Positions 24,738 through 33,816 of a stretch of 64,000 nt of DNA are shown piece by piece (position 1 is the stretch's first letter; each line of letters starts with the position of its first letter). Under the pieces are notes generated by a model that saw nothing but the letters and a program-made list of their open reading frames with translations, was not told the origin of the DNA and made no database searches. The stretch comes from Cesiribacter sp964504565 (GTDB lineage Bacteria; Bacteroidota; Bacteroidia; Cytophagales; Cyclobacteriaceae), in assembly GCA_964504565.1 (NCBI GenBank), contig CAZDEY010000007.1, positions 124,001-188,000 on the forward strand. The letters are read 5' to 3'. A program made the translations under genes and the position numbers.

Positions 24738-25589
24738 TTATTTTTTCTCTTTAGGATATACTATACCGTAGCGCTTGGTAATTTCTTTTACCGGAACTTC
24801 TTCCACCTCTACGGTCATATAAATATCCTTCTGCGGCTTATCCATTGCGCCGGTAGTTACATTGGCTATAGAATCAATTACGTTCAGCCCTTCTACTACC
24901 TGACCAAATACGGTATAGTCTCTATCTAGGTGCGGTACGCCGCGGCCGGTGGTGTAGGCCTTTTTTTGCTGCTCGGTCAGGGTGAAATCGGGCATCGGGC
25001 CAAATTCCTTTTCGTAAAGCTCGTCGCTGGTATTCACTAATTCCTGAAGGGCGGCAAAGTTGCCGGCACTTTGCAAATCGCGTACCTGCTGGCGCAGCTC
25101 GGCGTACTCGGGCTTTTGCAGTAGCTCCCTGAACTTCATTTGCTTATAGCCCATTTCGCGGTTCTGCATCAGGGCACTCAGCTCTCCTTCTTTATACTGC
25201 TGGCCGTGTACTATGTAAAACTGGCTGCCGCTGCTGGCTTTGGTAGGGTTAATTTGGTCGCCCTGGCGGGCGGCGGCAATAGCGCCGTAGCGGTGAATTA
25301 AGGTATCGACAAACTCGGCCGGTACAGTATAATCAATAGTTTCCTCGCCGGTTTTAGCGTTTACATCGCCACCCTGCACCATAAAATCTTTTATAACCCG
25401 GTGGAAGGTAGTGCTGTCGTAGGCTCCTTCCTGAGCCAGTTTTATAAAATTCTCTTTGTGCTGAGGGGTTACATCGTATAAAACTGCCTTCATATCGCCG
25501 TACTGGGTACGAAAGGTTACCAGGTAATCCTTCTGGCTACAGGCCGTTACCAAAAAAAGTAAAGCGGCTAATAAAAATGAAAAACGCAT
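24738..25589 (-). CDS. Cyclophilin-type peptidyl-prolyl isomerase lipoprotein
   Basis: A 283-residue lipoprotein (lipobox L-V-T-A-C, Cys at residue 17) with a cyclophilin domain: F-H-R-V-I-K-D-F-M-V-Q-G-G-D near residue 62, S-S-G-S-Q-F-Y-I-V-H-G near 118, and D-Y-T-V-F-G-Q-V-V-E-G near 227. Between the second and third motif there is an insert of about 90 mostly helical, charged residues, seen in other Bacteroidota cyclophilins. It likely helps envelope protein folding. A TACTTTTA box at 25603-25610 gives a leader of only about 10 bases. Confidence 0.94.
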   Translation of the reverse strand: MRFSFLLAALLFLVTACSQKDYLVTFRTQYGDMKAVLYDVTPQHKENFIKLAQEGAYDSTTFHRVIKDFMVQGGDVNAKTGEETIDYTVPAEFVDTLIHRYGAIAAARQGDQINPTKASSGSQFYIVHGQQYKEGELSALMQNREMGYKQMKFRELLQKPEYAELRQQVRDLQSAGNFAALQELVNTSDELYEKEFGPMPDFTLTEQQKKAYTTGRGVPHLDRDYTVFGQVVEGLNVIDSIANVTTGAMDKPQKDIYMTVEVEEVPVKEITKRYGIVYPKEKK

Positions 25590-25665
25590 AGTGCTGATTT
25601 AGTAAAAGTAAGGGTAAAGTAAGGTAAAATTTAGGAGGGTAAAAACTGTTTTAATAATCGGTTGC

Positions 25666-25691
25666 CAGCCTAGGGTTTAAACCCTAGGCTG
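25666..25691. repeat. Perfect palindrome, copy 1 of a dispersed pair
   Basis: A 26-bp perfect palindrome whose core is CCTAGGGTTTAAACCCTAGG, flanked by CAG and CTG. The same core, with a slightly longer stem, recurs at 30931-30960. Intergenic, between the divergently spaced minus-strand genes at 25589 and 25728. It is probably a REP-like element. Confidence 0.9.
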
Positions 25692-25727
25692 ATAAAGGTA
25701 GATATCTGAAGACGCCCTGTTAACTAC

Positions 25728-26297
25728 TTAAACCCCCAGCCGAAAGCTCACAAACTTATTAACCAGTTGGCAGAAGTATTCCGGTTTCATGGTGCGCCAA
25801 TTGCTGATTTCCAGTTGTCCACCCATATTGATATAGCTGTCCAGGTTGTAGATTTTCATTTCGTGCTGAACAAAATCGCGAAAGCCCACGGCGGCAATCC
25901 AACCGTTCTCTACATCTTCAAACCATTCCTCGTAGTAGCAATCGTCGGAGCCGTGAAAGTTTAGTACGTTCTCACCAATTAAAATGAATTTATTGATACC
26001 CAGCGGCACAAAGTGATCCACCACATTGCGCTTCAGGTGCATAATATCGTTGTTGACGGCATCGTTCCACTCACCAATAAATTCCATTACCAGGTAGCCG
26101 CTGTCGTAGTCGGCGTACTGAATTTTAAAGTATAGGGTTTCGGAGCCTAGCGGATCCCAACCCGGATCGATATAGTAGTTATAAATGGCGGTGGAGTACA
26201 AATCGTAGTTGTACTCTTTACCGTCGAATGGGGAGTTAGGGTCTTGCGAGCTATCGTAGTACTTAAGCCAGCTATAAAAGGGTTCAATCTCGTGCAC
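25728..26297 (-). CDS. Conserved hypothetical protein of Bacteroidota type
   Basis: A 189-residue cytoplasmic protein rich in aromatic and acidic residues (Y-N-Y-D-L-Y-S-T-A-I-Y-N-Y-Y, W-N-D-A-V-N-N-D-I-M-H-L-K-R). It has no signal peptide or membrane helix and no family I can name. The start is GTG 26297, and the gene overlaps the end of murQ by 14 bases, so it is translated from the murQ transcript. A link to cell-wall recycling is possible from position alone. Confidence 0.8.
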   Translation of the reverse strand: MHEIEPFYSWLKYYDSSQDPNSPFDGKEYNYDLYSTAIYNYYIDPGWDPLGSETLYFKIQYADYDSGYLVMEFIGEWNDAVNNDIMHLKRNVVDHFVPLGINKFILIGENVLNFHGSDDCYYEEWFEDVENGWIAAVGFRDFVQHEMKIYNLDSYINMGGQLEISNWRTMKPEYFCQLVNKFVSFRLGV

Positions 26298-27102
26298 TGC
26301 GGTACTGGTCTACAGCCTTACGCACCGAACCGTATTGCTCAAGCAATTGGCGGGCTTCAGCTTCCTCAATGCCTAACTCTTCGCGTATCATGCGGGTTCC
26401 GCGTTCTACCAACTTTTGGTTGCTCAGTTGCATATCAACCATTTTGTTGCCCCTTACCCGGCCTAGCTGAATCATGGTGGTGGTGGTAATCATGTTTAGA
26501 ACCAGTTTTTGGGCGGTGCCGGCCTTCATGCGGGTGCTGCCGGTTACAAACTCCGGCCCTACAATAACTTCCATAGGGTACTCGCAAGCAGCCGCTACCG
26601 CCGAGCCGGTATTGCAGGTAATGCAACCCGTTAGCAATCCCTTCTTGCGGGCTTCTTCCAGGCCGCCAATTACGTAGGGCGTGCGGCCGCTGGCGGCTAT
26701 ACCGACTATCGTATCATTTTTATTAGGCTGATATTCGCTAATATCTTTCCAAGCCTGCTGGCGGTCATCCTCGGCAAACTCTACGGCTTTGCGGATGGCG
26801 CTGTCGCCGCCGGCAATAAGCCCAATAACCATGCCGTGCGGTACGCCGTAAGTGGGCGGGCATTCCGAGGCATCTACTATGCCCAGGCGGCCGCTGGTGC
26901 CGGCCCCAATATAAAATAAGCGCCCGCCAGCCTGCATACGTGGCACCAATTGCTGAATAAAGGCTTCAATTTGCGGAAGGGCTTTTTCAATAGCCAGCGG
27001 CACGGTTTTGTCTTCCTTATTCATATTAGAAAGCAACTCGTTCACCGACATTTCTTCTAGTTTATCGTAGTGGCTGCTGCTTTCGGTAGTGGGCGTATTC
27101 AT
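26284..27102 (-). CDS. murQ: N-acetylmuramic acid 6-phosphate etherase
   Basis: A 272-residue SIS-domain enzyme that splits the lactyl ether of MurNAc-6-phosphate during recycling of peptidoglycan. Motifs: F-Y-I-G-A-G-T-S-G-R-L-G-I-V-D-A-S-E-C-P-P-T-Y-G, I-G-I-A-A-S-G-R-T-P-Y-V, and T-G-S-T-R-M-K-A-G-T-A-Q-K. Catalytic glutamate lies in D-A-S-E-C. ATG 27102 is chosen because it is followed by the usual N terminus (T-E-S-S-S-H-Y-D-K-L-E-E-M-S) and is preceded five bases upstream by a promoter box; the open frame continues to 27204 without family resemblance. Confidence 0.96.
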   Translation of the reverse strand: MNTPTTESSSHYDKLEEMSVNELLSNMNKEDKTVPLAIEKALPQIEAFIQQLVPRMQAGGRLFYIGAGTSGRLGIVDASECPPTYGVPHGMVIGLIAGGDSAIRKAVEFAEDDRQQAWKDISEYQPNKNDTIVGIAASGRTPYVIGGLEEARKKGLLTGCITCNTGSAVAAACEYPMEVIVGPEFVTGSTRMKAGTAQKLVLNMITTTTMIQLGRVRGNKMVDMQLSNQKLVERGTRMIREELGIEEAEARQLLEQYGSVRKAVDQYRSARD

Positions 27103-27107
27103 AAGGG

Positions 27108-27115
27108 TAAAAGTA
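27108..27115 (-). promoter_or_regulatory. -7 promoter box of murQ
   Basis: TACTTTTA on the minus strand, one mismatch to TAnnTTTG, ending five bases before the murQ ATG. Initiation would fall at or beside the start codon. Confidence 0.5.
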
Positions 27116-27233
27116 CGAAGAAGGGGGGAAGGTTTGTAGCCGGGCGGGCAATTTTGGTAATCGAGGTTTAATGGTTTTGTTAGGATGGTACAGCGTGAGA
27201 TCATAAATTTGCCGTTCGCTTACTCTTAACCCT

Positions 27234-28712
27234 ATGAAGTACTTCTATTCTCTATTCCTGTTTTTTGTTTCCCTTTCTTTTGTTGCCCAAGCTACGCATA
27301 TTAAAGGAGGTGAAATTATCTATCGTCGTATCAGCGAAACCTCACTAACCTACGAGGTTATTTTGCGCGGGTATACTGATTTAAGAAGTAATGTAATCTT
27401 TGGTTCGAATGGGACTATAGTGTTTGGTGACGGCCAGGCTGAGCAACTAAACAACAGAGGCTGTGATGATCCATTTACCTTCTGTCGGGCAGTTGATAAC
27501 GATACTTACCTTTACGAGGCCCGCTTTATTCATACCTACCCCGGGCCAGGAAGTTACATAATTTCTTTTTATGAATTGTATAGAAATGATGGCGTACTGA
27601 ACATAAATAATAGCGTTAATACTCCTTTTTATATAGAAAGCCAGCTGGTGATTGATCCTATGATAGGGATGAATAATTCGCCGGAGTTTGAGTATGTTAA
27701 TAACCATACACCCTATAATTTTCTACCCAACTTCTGGGGAACTCAGGATAGCCCGTACTTAGCAAACTTTGCGGCTTACGACCCGAATGGTGATAGCTTA
27801 GCCTATAAACTAGTGCTAGTAAAAGAAGCCCGGGGCATAGTAGCAAATGGTTACCGTTTTCCTCATCAAACCTTCCCGAAAGGCGATGAGCGGAACGGTT
27901 CTAGCAGATATGGTTCTTTACCAATCTGTAAAATACACCCCGTAACCGGCTTGCTCGTGTGGGATAGCCCCGGATATGGTGGTCCAGAATCCGCTCCGGC
28001 TGAATATACCTACGCTATTCAGGTTGAAGAATGGCGAAAAGTTGAGGGTCAGTACTATAGAATAGGGTATATAACTCGTGATATTTCAGTGGTCGTAAGT
28101 GATGTGACTGATTTAGAGGCAACACTACCCGCTCTAACCATCCCGGCTGAAATGAAATCTCAACAATTAGAAGTTGGTAAAACCTATACCTGGACAATTA
28201 CTGCCACTGCTGTAGAGCCCGAGGATAGCGTTGATATACAGTTGCTGGGAAATTTCTTATTGAACCCTCACGCAACGGTAACTAATGCTTATGCCAAAGA
28301 TGAGGGTAGTGTATCTATTTCAATAAGCTATACTCCGGATGCTGATGACTTAAATGAATACTTGGAACTGGGGGTAATCAGTCGGCAGAAGTCCTCTACT
28401 GATTGGAGCAACTTGCTTCCGGCAACCGATATTATTTATATAAACCGCAACCCTACGGAAAAAGAATTAGGTTGGGATGATTTGCCGGTTTTAGATCTAT
28501 ATATAAACTACCTGGCTAGTTATCATGAACTACAGATTTCCGGTCTGAAAAAAGAAGCTCAGCTCAGGATTATAGATCTGCAGGGTAGAACGTTGCACAG
28601 CGCCCGCCTGCTTCCCGAAACTAATTATTTATTACCAGAATTAAGCTCCGGTATATACATTCTGTTAATTCAGAATTCCGAAGGAAAATATAGCCGAAAG
28701 TTTATGTTCTAA
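27234..28712 (+). CDS. Secreted protein with type IX secretion sorting domain
   Basis: A 492-residue exported protein. A signal peptide (M-K-Y-F-Y-S-L-F-L-F-F-V-S-L-S-F-V-A-Q-A) is followed by beta-rich domains that open with T-H-I-K-G-G-E-I-I-Y-R, a start shared with gliding-motility-associated surface proteins of Bacteroidota. The last 80 residues form a T9SS type A sorting domain: L-R-I-I-D-L-Q-G-R-T-L, then L-S-S-G-I-Y-I-L-L-I and a basic end K-Y-S-R-K-F-M-F. It is thus cargo of the type IX system and is probably displayed on, or released from, the cell surface. Its own promoter-like TAAATTTG box lies at about 27205-27212 and a terminator follows. Confidence 0.9.
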   Translation: MKYFYSLFLFFVSLSFVAQATHIKGGEIIYRRISETSLTYEVILRGYTDLRSNVIFGSNGTIVFGDGQAEQLNNRGCDDPFTFCRAVDNDTYLYEARFIHTYPGPGSYIISFYELYRNDGVLNINNSVNTPFYIESQLVIDPMIGMNNSPEFEYVNNHTPYNFLPNFWGTQDSPYLANFAAYDPNGDSLAYKLVLVKEARGIVANGYRFPHQTFPKGDERNGSSRYGSLPICKIHPVTGLLVWDSPGYGGPESAPAEYTYAIQVEEWRKVEGQYYRIGYITRDISVVVSDVTDLEATLPALTIPAEMKSQQLEVGKTYTWTITATAVEPEDSVDIQLLGNFLLNPHATVTNAYAKDEGSVSISISYTPDADDLNEYLELGVISRQKSSTDWSNLLPATDIIYINRNPTEKELGWDDLPVLDLYINYLASYHELQISGLKKEAQLRIIDLQGRTLHSARLLPETNYLLPELSSGIYILLIQNSEGKYSRKFMF

Positions 28713-28724
28713 TTTGTACCAAAG

Positions 28725-28749
28725 CCCCTCCCCACCGAGGGGTTTTTTT
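28725..28749 (+). terminator. Rho-independent terminator
   Basis: Stem CCCCTC / GAGGGG with a 6-base loop followed by seven T, 13 bases after the T9SS cargo gene. Confidence 0.9.
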
Positions 28750-28814
28750 ATGCTATGGCCTATTCTTTTACCTTCGCCATTAAACAGAAGCTGCCCTAAA
28801 CTGCTTATTTTTTT

Positions 28815-30872
28815 ATGGAGAACAGACTTTTACAACCTTTCAATACGCCCTTTAAAACCCCGCCCTTTCAGGATATAAAAACCGAACATTTTATGCCGGC
28901 CATTATAGCTGGTATTGAGCAGGGTAAACAAGATATAAAAAAGATTACTACCAACCCCAAGGCACCCACCTTTGAAAATACCCTGGTGGCCCTGGAACGG
29001 AGCGGCGAAGAACTCAGCCGGGTAACCTCCATATTCTTTAACCTAAACTCGGCTGAGACCAATGACGAAATTCAGCGCATTGCCCGCGAGGCCTCGCCCA
29101 AGCTAAGTGAGTATTCCAATGATATAATGCTGGATGAAGCCCTTTTTCAGCGGGTGAAAACCGTGTACCAAAAGCGTGCAAGCCTGGAGTTGAACCCGGA
29201 AGATACCATGCTGCTGGAAAAAAGCTACAAAAGCTTTGTGCGCAACGGAGCCAATTTAGGCAAAGAAGATAAGGAACGTCTTCGGGAAATAGATAAAGAG
29301 CTTAGCCGGCTATCGCTGGAGTTTGGCGAAAATGTACTGAAGGAAACCAACGCCTATACGCTGGAAGTAGCGGATGAAAAGGACTTGGCCGGCTTGCCGG
29401 AACACGCAATTGAAGCCGCCGCCGCTACTGCTAAGGAACAGGGAAAAGAAGGCAGTTGGGTGTTTACCTTGCATTTCCCCAGCTATATTCCGTTCATGAC
29501 CTACGCCGATAACCGCTACCTGCGCGAAAAACTATTTAGAGCGTACGGATCTAAGGCGTTTAAAGGCAATGAACATGATAACCAGGAAATTATACTAAAA
29601 AAAGTGCGCCTGCGCCAGGAGCGGGCTAAATTATTAGGCTACCACTCGCACGCCCACTTCGTGCTGGAAGAACGTATGGCCGAATCGCCCCGCAAGGTGC
29701 GCGATTTTCTGGAAAACCTGCTAACCCACGCTAAACCGGTTGCCCAAAAAGAAGTACAGGATTTAGAAGCCTACGCCCATAATTTTGGTAATGAATTAGA
29801 TAAAGAAGCGGCTGAGCTACGCCGGTGGGATGTAGCCTACTACTCGGAAAAGTTGAAGAAGGAAAAGTTTGCCGTAGACGATGAAATGCTCAAACCCTAC
29901 TTTCCGCTGCCGGCCGTAGTAGATGGGGTATTCAAAGTAGCCAATAAGCTTTATGGTCTCAACTTCACTAAGCTGGATAACGTGCAGGTTTACCACCCCG
30001 ATGTGCAAGTGTACGAGGTTACCGACGAGCTTAATAAGCACGTAGCCGTATTTTACGCCGACTTCTTTCCGCGGCCCGGCAAACGCAACGGTGCCTGGAT
30101 GACCTCCTACCGGGGGCAGAGCAAAATAAATGGTGAGGACATTCGTCCGCTGGTTTCTATAGTATGTAACTTTACTAAGCCAACACCTTCTAAACCTTCG
30201 CTGCTAACCTTTAACGAGGTAACTACCTTATTCCACGAGTTTGGCCACGCCTTACACGGTATGCTGGCTGACGGTACCTACGAAAGCCTAAGCGGCACCA
30301 GCGTATACTGGGATTTTGTGGAACTGCCCAGTCAGGTATTTGAAAACTGGGTGTACGAAAAAGAGAGCCTGGACTTGTTTGCCAAGCACTACCAAACCGG
30401 CGAGCCAATTCCTGAGGAATTAATTCAGAAAATTAAGGATAGCGCTACCTTTATGGAAGCCTACCAAACGGTACGACAGGTTGGCTTGGCCCAGCTAGAT
30501 ATGGGCTGGCACCGCCCCGAAGCGGCCCAGGTTACCGATGTAGCCCTCTACGAAAACGAAGTACTGTCTGATACCAACCTATTGCCGTCCGTAGCCGGAA
30601 CGAATACCAGTTGCAGCTTCTCGCATATATTTCAGGGTGGGTACTCCTCGGGCTACTACAGCTATAAGTGGGCCGAGGTGCTGGATGCCGATGCCTTTGA
30701 ATTTTTTCAGGAGCGGGGAATTTTTAACCGGGAAACCGCCGATTTATTCCGGAAGCACGTGCTAAGTGCTGGTGGCAGCGAACACCCAATGAAATTATAC
30801 AAGCGTTTCCGCGGTAAAGAACCCTCGCCGGAAGCTTTATTAAGAAGGGCAGGTATTCTTGAGAAGAAATAG
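28815..30872 (+). CDS. dcp: M3 family metallopeptidase (peptidyl-dipeptidase Dcp-like)
   Basis: A 685-residue zinc peptidase of the thimet oligopeptidase family. The zinc motif H-E-F-G-H is at about residues 474-478, followed by A-L-H-G and the third ligand in the E-L-P-S-Q-V-F-E-N-W segment. Length and N terminus (F-x-T-P-F-x-T-P-P-F-x-D-I-K-T-E-H-F-M-P-A) match bacterial Dcp/OpdA enzymes, which degrade oligopeptides, mainly from the cytoplasm or periplasm. No signal peptide is present, so it is cytoplasmic. Dcp and OpdA are hard to separate by eye. Confidence 0.93.
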   Translation: MENRLLQPFNTPFKTPPFQDIKTEHFMPAIIAGIEQGKQDIKKITTNPKAPTFENTLVALERSGEELSRVTSIFFNLNSAETNDEIQRIAREASPKLSEYSNDIMLDEALFQRVKTVYQKRASLELNPEDTMLLEKSYKSFVRNGANLGKEDKERLREIDKELSRLSLEFGENVLKETNAYTLEVADEKDLAGLPEHAIEAAAATAKEQGKEGSWVFTLHFPSYIPFMTYADNRYLREKLFRAYGSKAFKGNEHDNQEIILKKVRLRQERAKLLGYHSHAHFVLEERMAESPRKVRDFLENLLTHAKPVAQKEVQDLEAYAHNFGNELDKEAAELRRWDVAYYSEKLKKEKFAVDDEMLKPYFPLPAVVDGVFKVANKLYGLNFTKLDNVQVYHPDVQVYEVTDELNKHVAVFYADFFPRPGKRNGAWMTSYRGQSKINGEDIRPLVSIVCNFTKPTPSKPSLLTFNEVTTLFHEFGHALHGMLADGTYESLSGTSVYWDFVELPSQVFENWVYEKESLDLFAKHYQTGEPIPEELIQKIKDSATFMEAYQTVRQVGLAQLDMGWHRPEAAQVTDVALYENEVLSDTNLLPSVAGTNTSCSFSHIFQGGYSSGYYSYKWAEVLDADAFEFFQERGIFNRETADLFRKHVLSAGGSEHPMKLYKRFRGKEPSPEALLRRAGILEKK

Positions 30873-30930
30873 AAAACAATGAAAATTGGTGCCTTTGCCA
30901 ACCTTCTTAAATCATTAATGTATACTTTGT

Positions 30931-30960
30931 AATAGCCTAGGGTTTAAACCCTAGGCTATT
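30931..30960. repeat. Perfect palindrome, copy 2 of a dispersed pair
   Basis: A 30-bp perfect palindrome with the core CCTAGGGTTTAAACCCTAGG flanked by AATAG and CTATT. It lies between converging genes (ends at 30872 and 30974), where it could also act as a two-way transcription stop. Shares its core and the adjacent AG/CT pair with 25666-25691. Confidence 0.9.
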
Positions 30961-30973
30961 GGTATATTGAGCC

Positions 30974-32056
30974 TTACAGCTTCTTCGCTTCTCGCACGTA
31001 CCTAAAGTCGTGCTTGTCTTTTAACTGCTTAATGAATTCGGCCATTAGTTTAATAATGCTTTCTACATCTTCTTTATGAACAGTTTCTACGGTAGTGTGC
31101 ATGTACTTTAGCGGAAGGCTAATTAAGGCCGAGGCTACCCCTTCATTACTGTAGGCAAAAGCATCGGTATCGGTGCCGGTGGCTCGGCTGGCCGCCGCCC
31201 GCTGGAAGGGTATTTGGTGCTTTTCGGCGGTTTCAATTAACATATGCAGCAAATTATACTGAATGGCCGGGCCGTAGGTGAGTACCGGGCCTTTGCCGCA
31301 GCTTAAATCGCCGCTCTGCATTTTATTGTAGCCGGGGCTGTTGGTATCATGGGTAACATCGGTAACCAAAGCCACATCGGGTTTTATGCGGTGGGCAATC
31401 ATTTGGGCACCCCGTAGGCCAATTTCTTCCTGCACGGCATTAACTACGTACAGCCCAAACTCCGGCTTAAATTTTTCTTCGTTCAGGCGGCGGGCTACCT
31501 CGGCTATCATGTAGCCGCCAATGCGGTTGTCTAGCGCGCGGCCGCAGTAGTATTTGCCGTTCAGCTCAATCAGTTCATCGTCAAAAACCATTACGGTGCC
31601 TACGTGGATGCCCATTTGCTCTACTTCTTCCTTACTACTAGCACCCACATCCACAAAGACACTTTCCTGGTCGGGCTTGGGCTCGTCTTCTTTTTTACGA
31701 ACGTGAATGGCCGGCCAGCCGAATACGCCCTTTACTATACCGTTCTTGGTAAATAAATTAACCCGCTTGCTGGGGGCTATGGAAAAATCGGAGCCGCCGT
31801 TGCGCCTTACGTATATATAGCCCTGGTCGGTTATGTAATTTACAAACCAACTGATTTCGTCGGCGTGGGCTTCAATAACTACTTTGTATCTAGCATCGGG
31901 GTTAATTACACCCACGGCGGTGCCGTAGGTATCGGTAAAGGTTTTATCTACGTAGGGCTCTATATAATCCAGCCAAATGTGCTGGCCGGGCCCCTCAAAG
32001 CCGGTCGGTGAGGCGTTGTTCAGATATTGGTGAAGAAATTTTTCTTGCTTATTCAT
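30974..32056 (-). CDS. M42 family metallopeptidase
   Basis: A 360-residue aminopeptidase of the M42 (FrvX/glucanase-like) family. Metal and catalytic residues are recognisable: I-E-A-H-A-D-E-I-S-W, G-R-A-L-D-N-R-I-G-G, A-V-Q-E-E-I-G-L-R-G-A (catalytic and metal Glu), V-T-D-V-T-H-D and the late K-Y-M-H-T-T-V-E-T histidine. These enzymes form large cytoplasmic complexes that trim peptides. It is convergent with the M3 peptidase gene. Confidence 0.95.
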   Translation of the reverse strand: MNKQEKFLHQYLNNASPTGFEGPGQHIWLDYIEPYVDKTFTDTYGTAVGVINPDARYKVVIEAHADEISWFVNYITDQGYIYVRRNGGSDFSIAPSKRVNLFTKNGIVKGVFGWPAIHVRKKEDEPKPDQESVFVDVGASSKEEVEQMGIHVGTVMVFDDELIELNGKYYCGRALDNRIGGYMIAEVARRLNEEKFKPEFGLYVVNAVQEEIGLRGAQMIAHRIKPDVALVTDVTHDTNSPGYNKMQSGDLSCGKGPVLTYGPAIQYNLLHMLIETAEKHQIPFQRAAASRATGTDTDAFAYSNEGVASALISLPLKYMHTTVETVHKEDVESIIKLMAEFIKQLKDKHDFRYVREAKKL

Positions 32057-32138
32057 ACTAAATAACTAATAACAGTTTAATAGGGTTAAGCTGAAACCCC
32101 TGGTAAAACTACCAACTAACTCCGTATTTGTTATTGCT

Positions 32139-32864
32139 ATGCCGTTTACCTTTTCGCACCCCGTAGCTGTATTGCCTTTCATCAGAAGATGGGGGCAGCT
32201 ATCTGCTTCGGGCTTGGTGGTGGGCAGTATGGCCCCCGATTTTGAGTATTACTTTAAATTAGAAGCTTACCCTACTGTTAGCGAAAGCTGGTTTGGAGTA
32301 TTCATGTTTAGCTTGCCATTGGCTGTACTAACCTTGCTTACTTTTCATTTGGTAGTTAAAGAGCCCCTGATTAAACACCTGCCCGCCCCCTACGATAAAC
32401 GCTACGGCTGCTATATAAGTACAGATTTTATGCAGGCTATTGGAAGTAAGGCCCTGATTGTTATCATCTCTATTTTAATCGGAATCTTAACACATTTCCT
32501 GCTAGACTGGCTTACCGATCCCCGTACATATTTTGGAGCTAACTTAACTAATGTACCTTCCCAAAAAACAAGTATAGTACTTTGGGCAGATAATATCTTT
32601 TCGTTATTGGCACTGCTTTATCTGGGGTATTTGGGGGTAAAGCACAAATGTTCTTCGGCTACAAATTGGCCTCCGGTTAAACCCCGCCGAAAAGTACAGT
32701 ACTGGACGGGCGTACTGCTATTTGCACTACTTTTAGTGGGTTATCATTATTATAACGCTCAAAGCCTAGGCCAACTAACCGATTTTATTGTGGTAGTGCT
32801 TAGTGGGTTTATGCTGGGCGTAGTAATTATAAGCGCTACTTATAAATTCAGGTTAAAGCTTTAG
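32139..32864 (+). CDS. DUF4184 family membrane protein
   Basis: A 241-residue integral membrane protein starting M-P-F-T-F-S-H-P-V-A-V-L-P-F, the hallmark of DUF4184, with M-A-P-D-F-E-Y-Y-F near residue 31 and H-F-L-L-D-W-L-T-D-P-R in the middle. The histidines and aspartates resemble those of membrane-bound metal-dependent hydrolases (YdjM-like), so enzymatic function is possible. The stop overlaps that of the convergent nitrilase gene by four bases. Confidence 0.9.
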   Translation: MPFTFSHPVAVLPFIRRWGQLSASGLVVGSMAPDFEYYFKLEAYPTVSESWFGVFMFSLPLAVLTLLTFHLVVKEPLIKHLPAPYDKRYGCYISTDFMQAIGSKALIVIISILIGILTHFLLDWLTDPRTYFGANLTNVPSQKTSIVLWADNIFSLLALLYLGYLGVKHKCSSATNWPPVKPRRKVQYWTGVLLFALLLVGYHYYNAQSLGQLTDFIVVVLSGFMLGVVIISATYKFRLKL

Positions 32865-33787
32865 CGCAGCGAAAAGTTAAATACATCCGGCCGTTGGTAG
32901 TGGCCGCTTACATCCAGCGTCATTCTTTCCCTTATACACTGCCCTAAATCTAAATCAGCTACCACCAGGCCTTCGGTATTATATAGCGGCTCGGTTAGGC
33001 AGTTTCCGTTCGGGGCATATATGGCACTGCCGCCGTTAAGTAGTAGCGTATTTGGCTTGGCCTGAAGTTCCGGGGGTAGGGGCAGTTCGGTAGGCAATTC
33101 CGAAGCTTTTAAAATTTGGCCAGCCGCCAGCACAAAGCACCGCCCTTCGAAGGCATAATGCTTACTGGCAGTTTGGTGCATTTCGTGTACGCTGGGCCAT
33201 ACCGCTACGTGTATATCCTCACCGCTGTTGTGCAACGCCTGGCGGCTAAGCGGCATCCAGTGTTCCCAGCAAATAAGTCCGCCCAGCTTTCCCCAGTCCG
33301 TAGCAACCGACTTTAACCCACGGGCATCGCCTACGCCGTAAAGTAGCTTTTCAGAATAAGTAGGCATTAGTTTGCGGTGGTGGTTTAGTAATACGCCGGT
33401 ATTACTAAAGGTAAGTAACGAATTATAGACCGTGCCTTGCCCGTGGCCGGTAGTTACCCGTTCATTTACCCCAATCATGAGCGAAATATTGTACTCTTGG
33501 CACAGCTTGCTGATAGTTTCGGTATCCGGCCCGCCTACTACTAGGCTGTTTTTGTAGAACTTCTGCCATACTTGTTTGGCCCCCTCATGGTTCCATTTCG
33601 CGGCATCGGGGCAGTGGTCCAGCCAGGCCGGGTAGCCGCTTAGCCAGCACTCGCCCAGTACGGCCAGTTCTATACCTTGGGCTGCTGCCGTCTTTAACAG
33701 GCTCGCCAGAAGTTCCAGCGAGGCTTTTAGGTTTAGGTAAACCGGGGCGTACTGTAATATTCCGACCTTAATTTTTTTATTTTCCAT
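32861..33787 (-). CDS. Carbon-nitrogen hydrolase (nitrilase family)
   Basis: A 308-residue nitrilase-superfamily enzyme with an intact Glu-Lys-Cys triad: G-E-C-W-L-S-G-Y-P-A-W (about residue 47), H-R-K-L-M-P-T-Y-S-E-K (about 139) and G-G-L-I-C-W-E-H-W-M-P-L (about 173). The I-C-W-E-H/N pattern and length fit true nitrilases and cyanide hydratase-type enzymes (branch 1) rather than amidases, so hydrolysis of an organic nitrile to acid and ammonia is the likely reaction. ATG 33787 follows an in-frame TTG at 33790. A TetR-family gene is divergent 29 bases away and may regulate it. Confidence 0.9.
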   Translation of the reverse strand: MENKKIKVGILQYAPVYLNLKASLELLASLLKTAAAQGIELAVLGECWLSGYPAWLDHCPDAAKWNHEGAKQVWQKFYKNSLVVGGPDTETISKLCQEYNISLMIGVNERVTTGHGQGTVYNSLLTFSNTGVLLNHHRKLMPTYSEKLLYGVGDARGLKSVATDWGKLGGLICWEHWMPLSRQALHNSGEDIHVAVWPSVHEMHQTASKHYAFEGRCFVLAAGQILKASELPTELPLPPELQAKPNTLLLNGGSAIYAPNGNCLTEPLYNTEGLVVADLDLGQCIRERMTLDVSGHYQRPDVFNFSLR

Positions 33788-33798
33788 CAATTAGCTGC

Positions 33799-33806
33799 TA
33801 CTTTTG
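33799..33806 (+). promoter_or_regulatory. -7 promoter box of the TetR-family gene
   Basis: TACTTTTG, a perfect match to TAnnTTTG, ten bases before the ATG at 33817, leaving a leader of only a few bases. It lies in the 29-base interval between the divergent nitrilase and TetR genes. Confidence 0.6.
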
Positions 33807-33816
33807 GTTACTAATT

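Noticed and set aside
25728..26297. Immunity protein of a toxin system
   Set aside because: Acidic aromatic-rich composition recalls immunity proteins, but there is no toxin gene nearby and it is translationally coupled to murQ.
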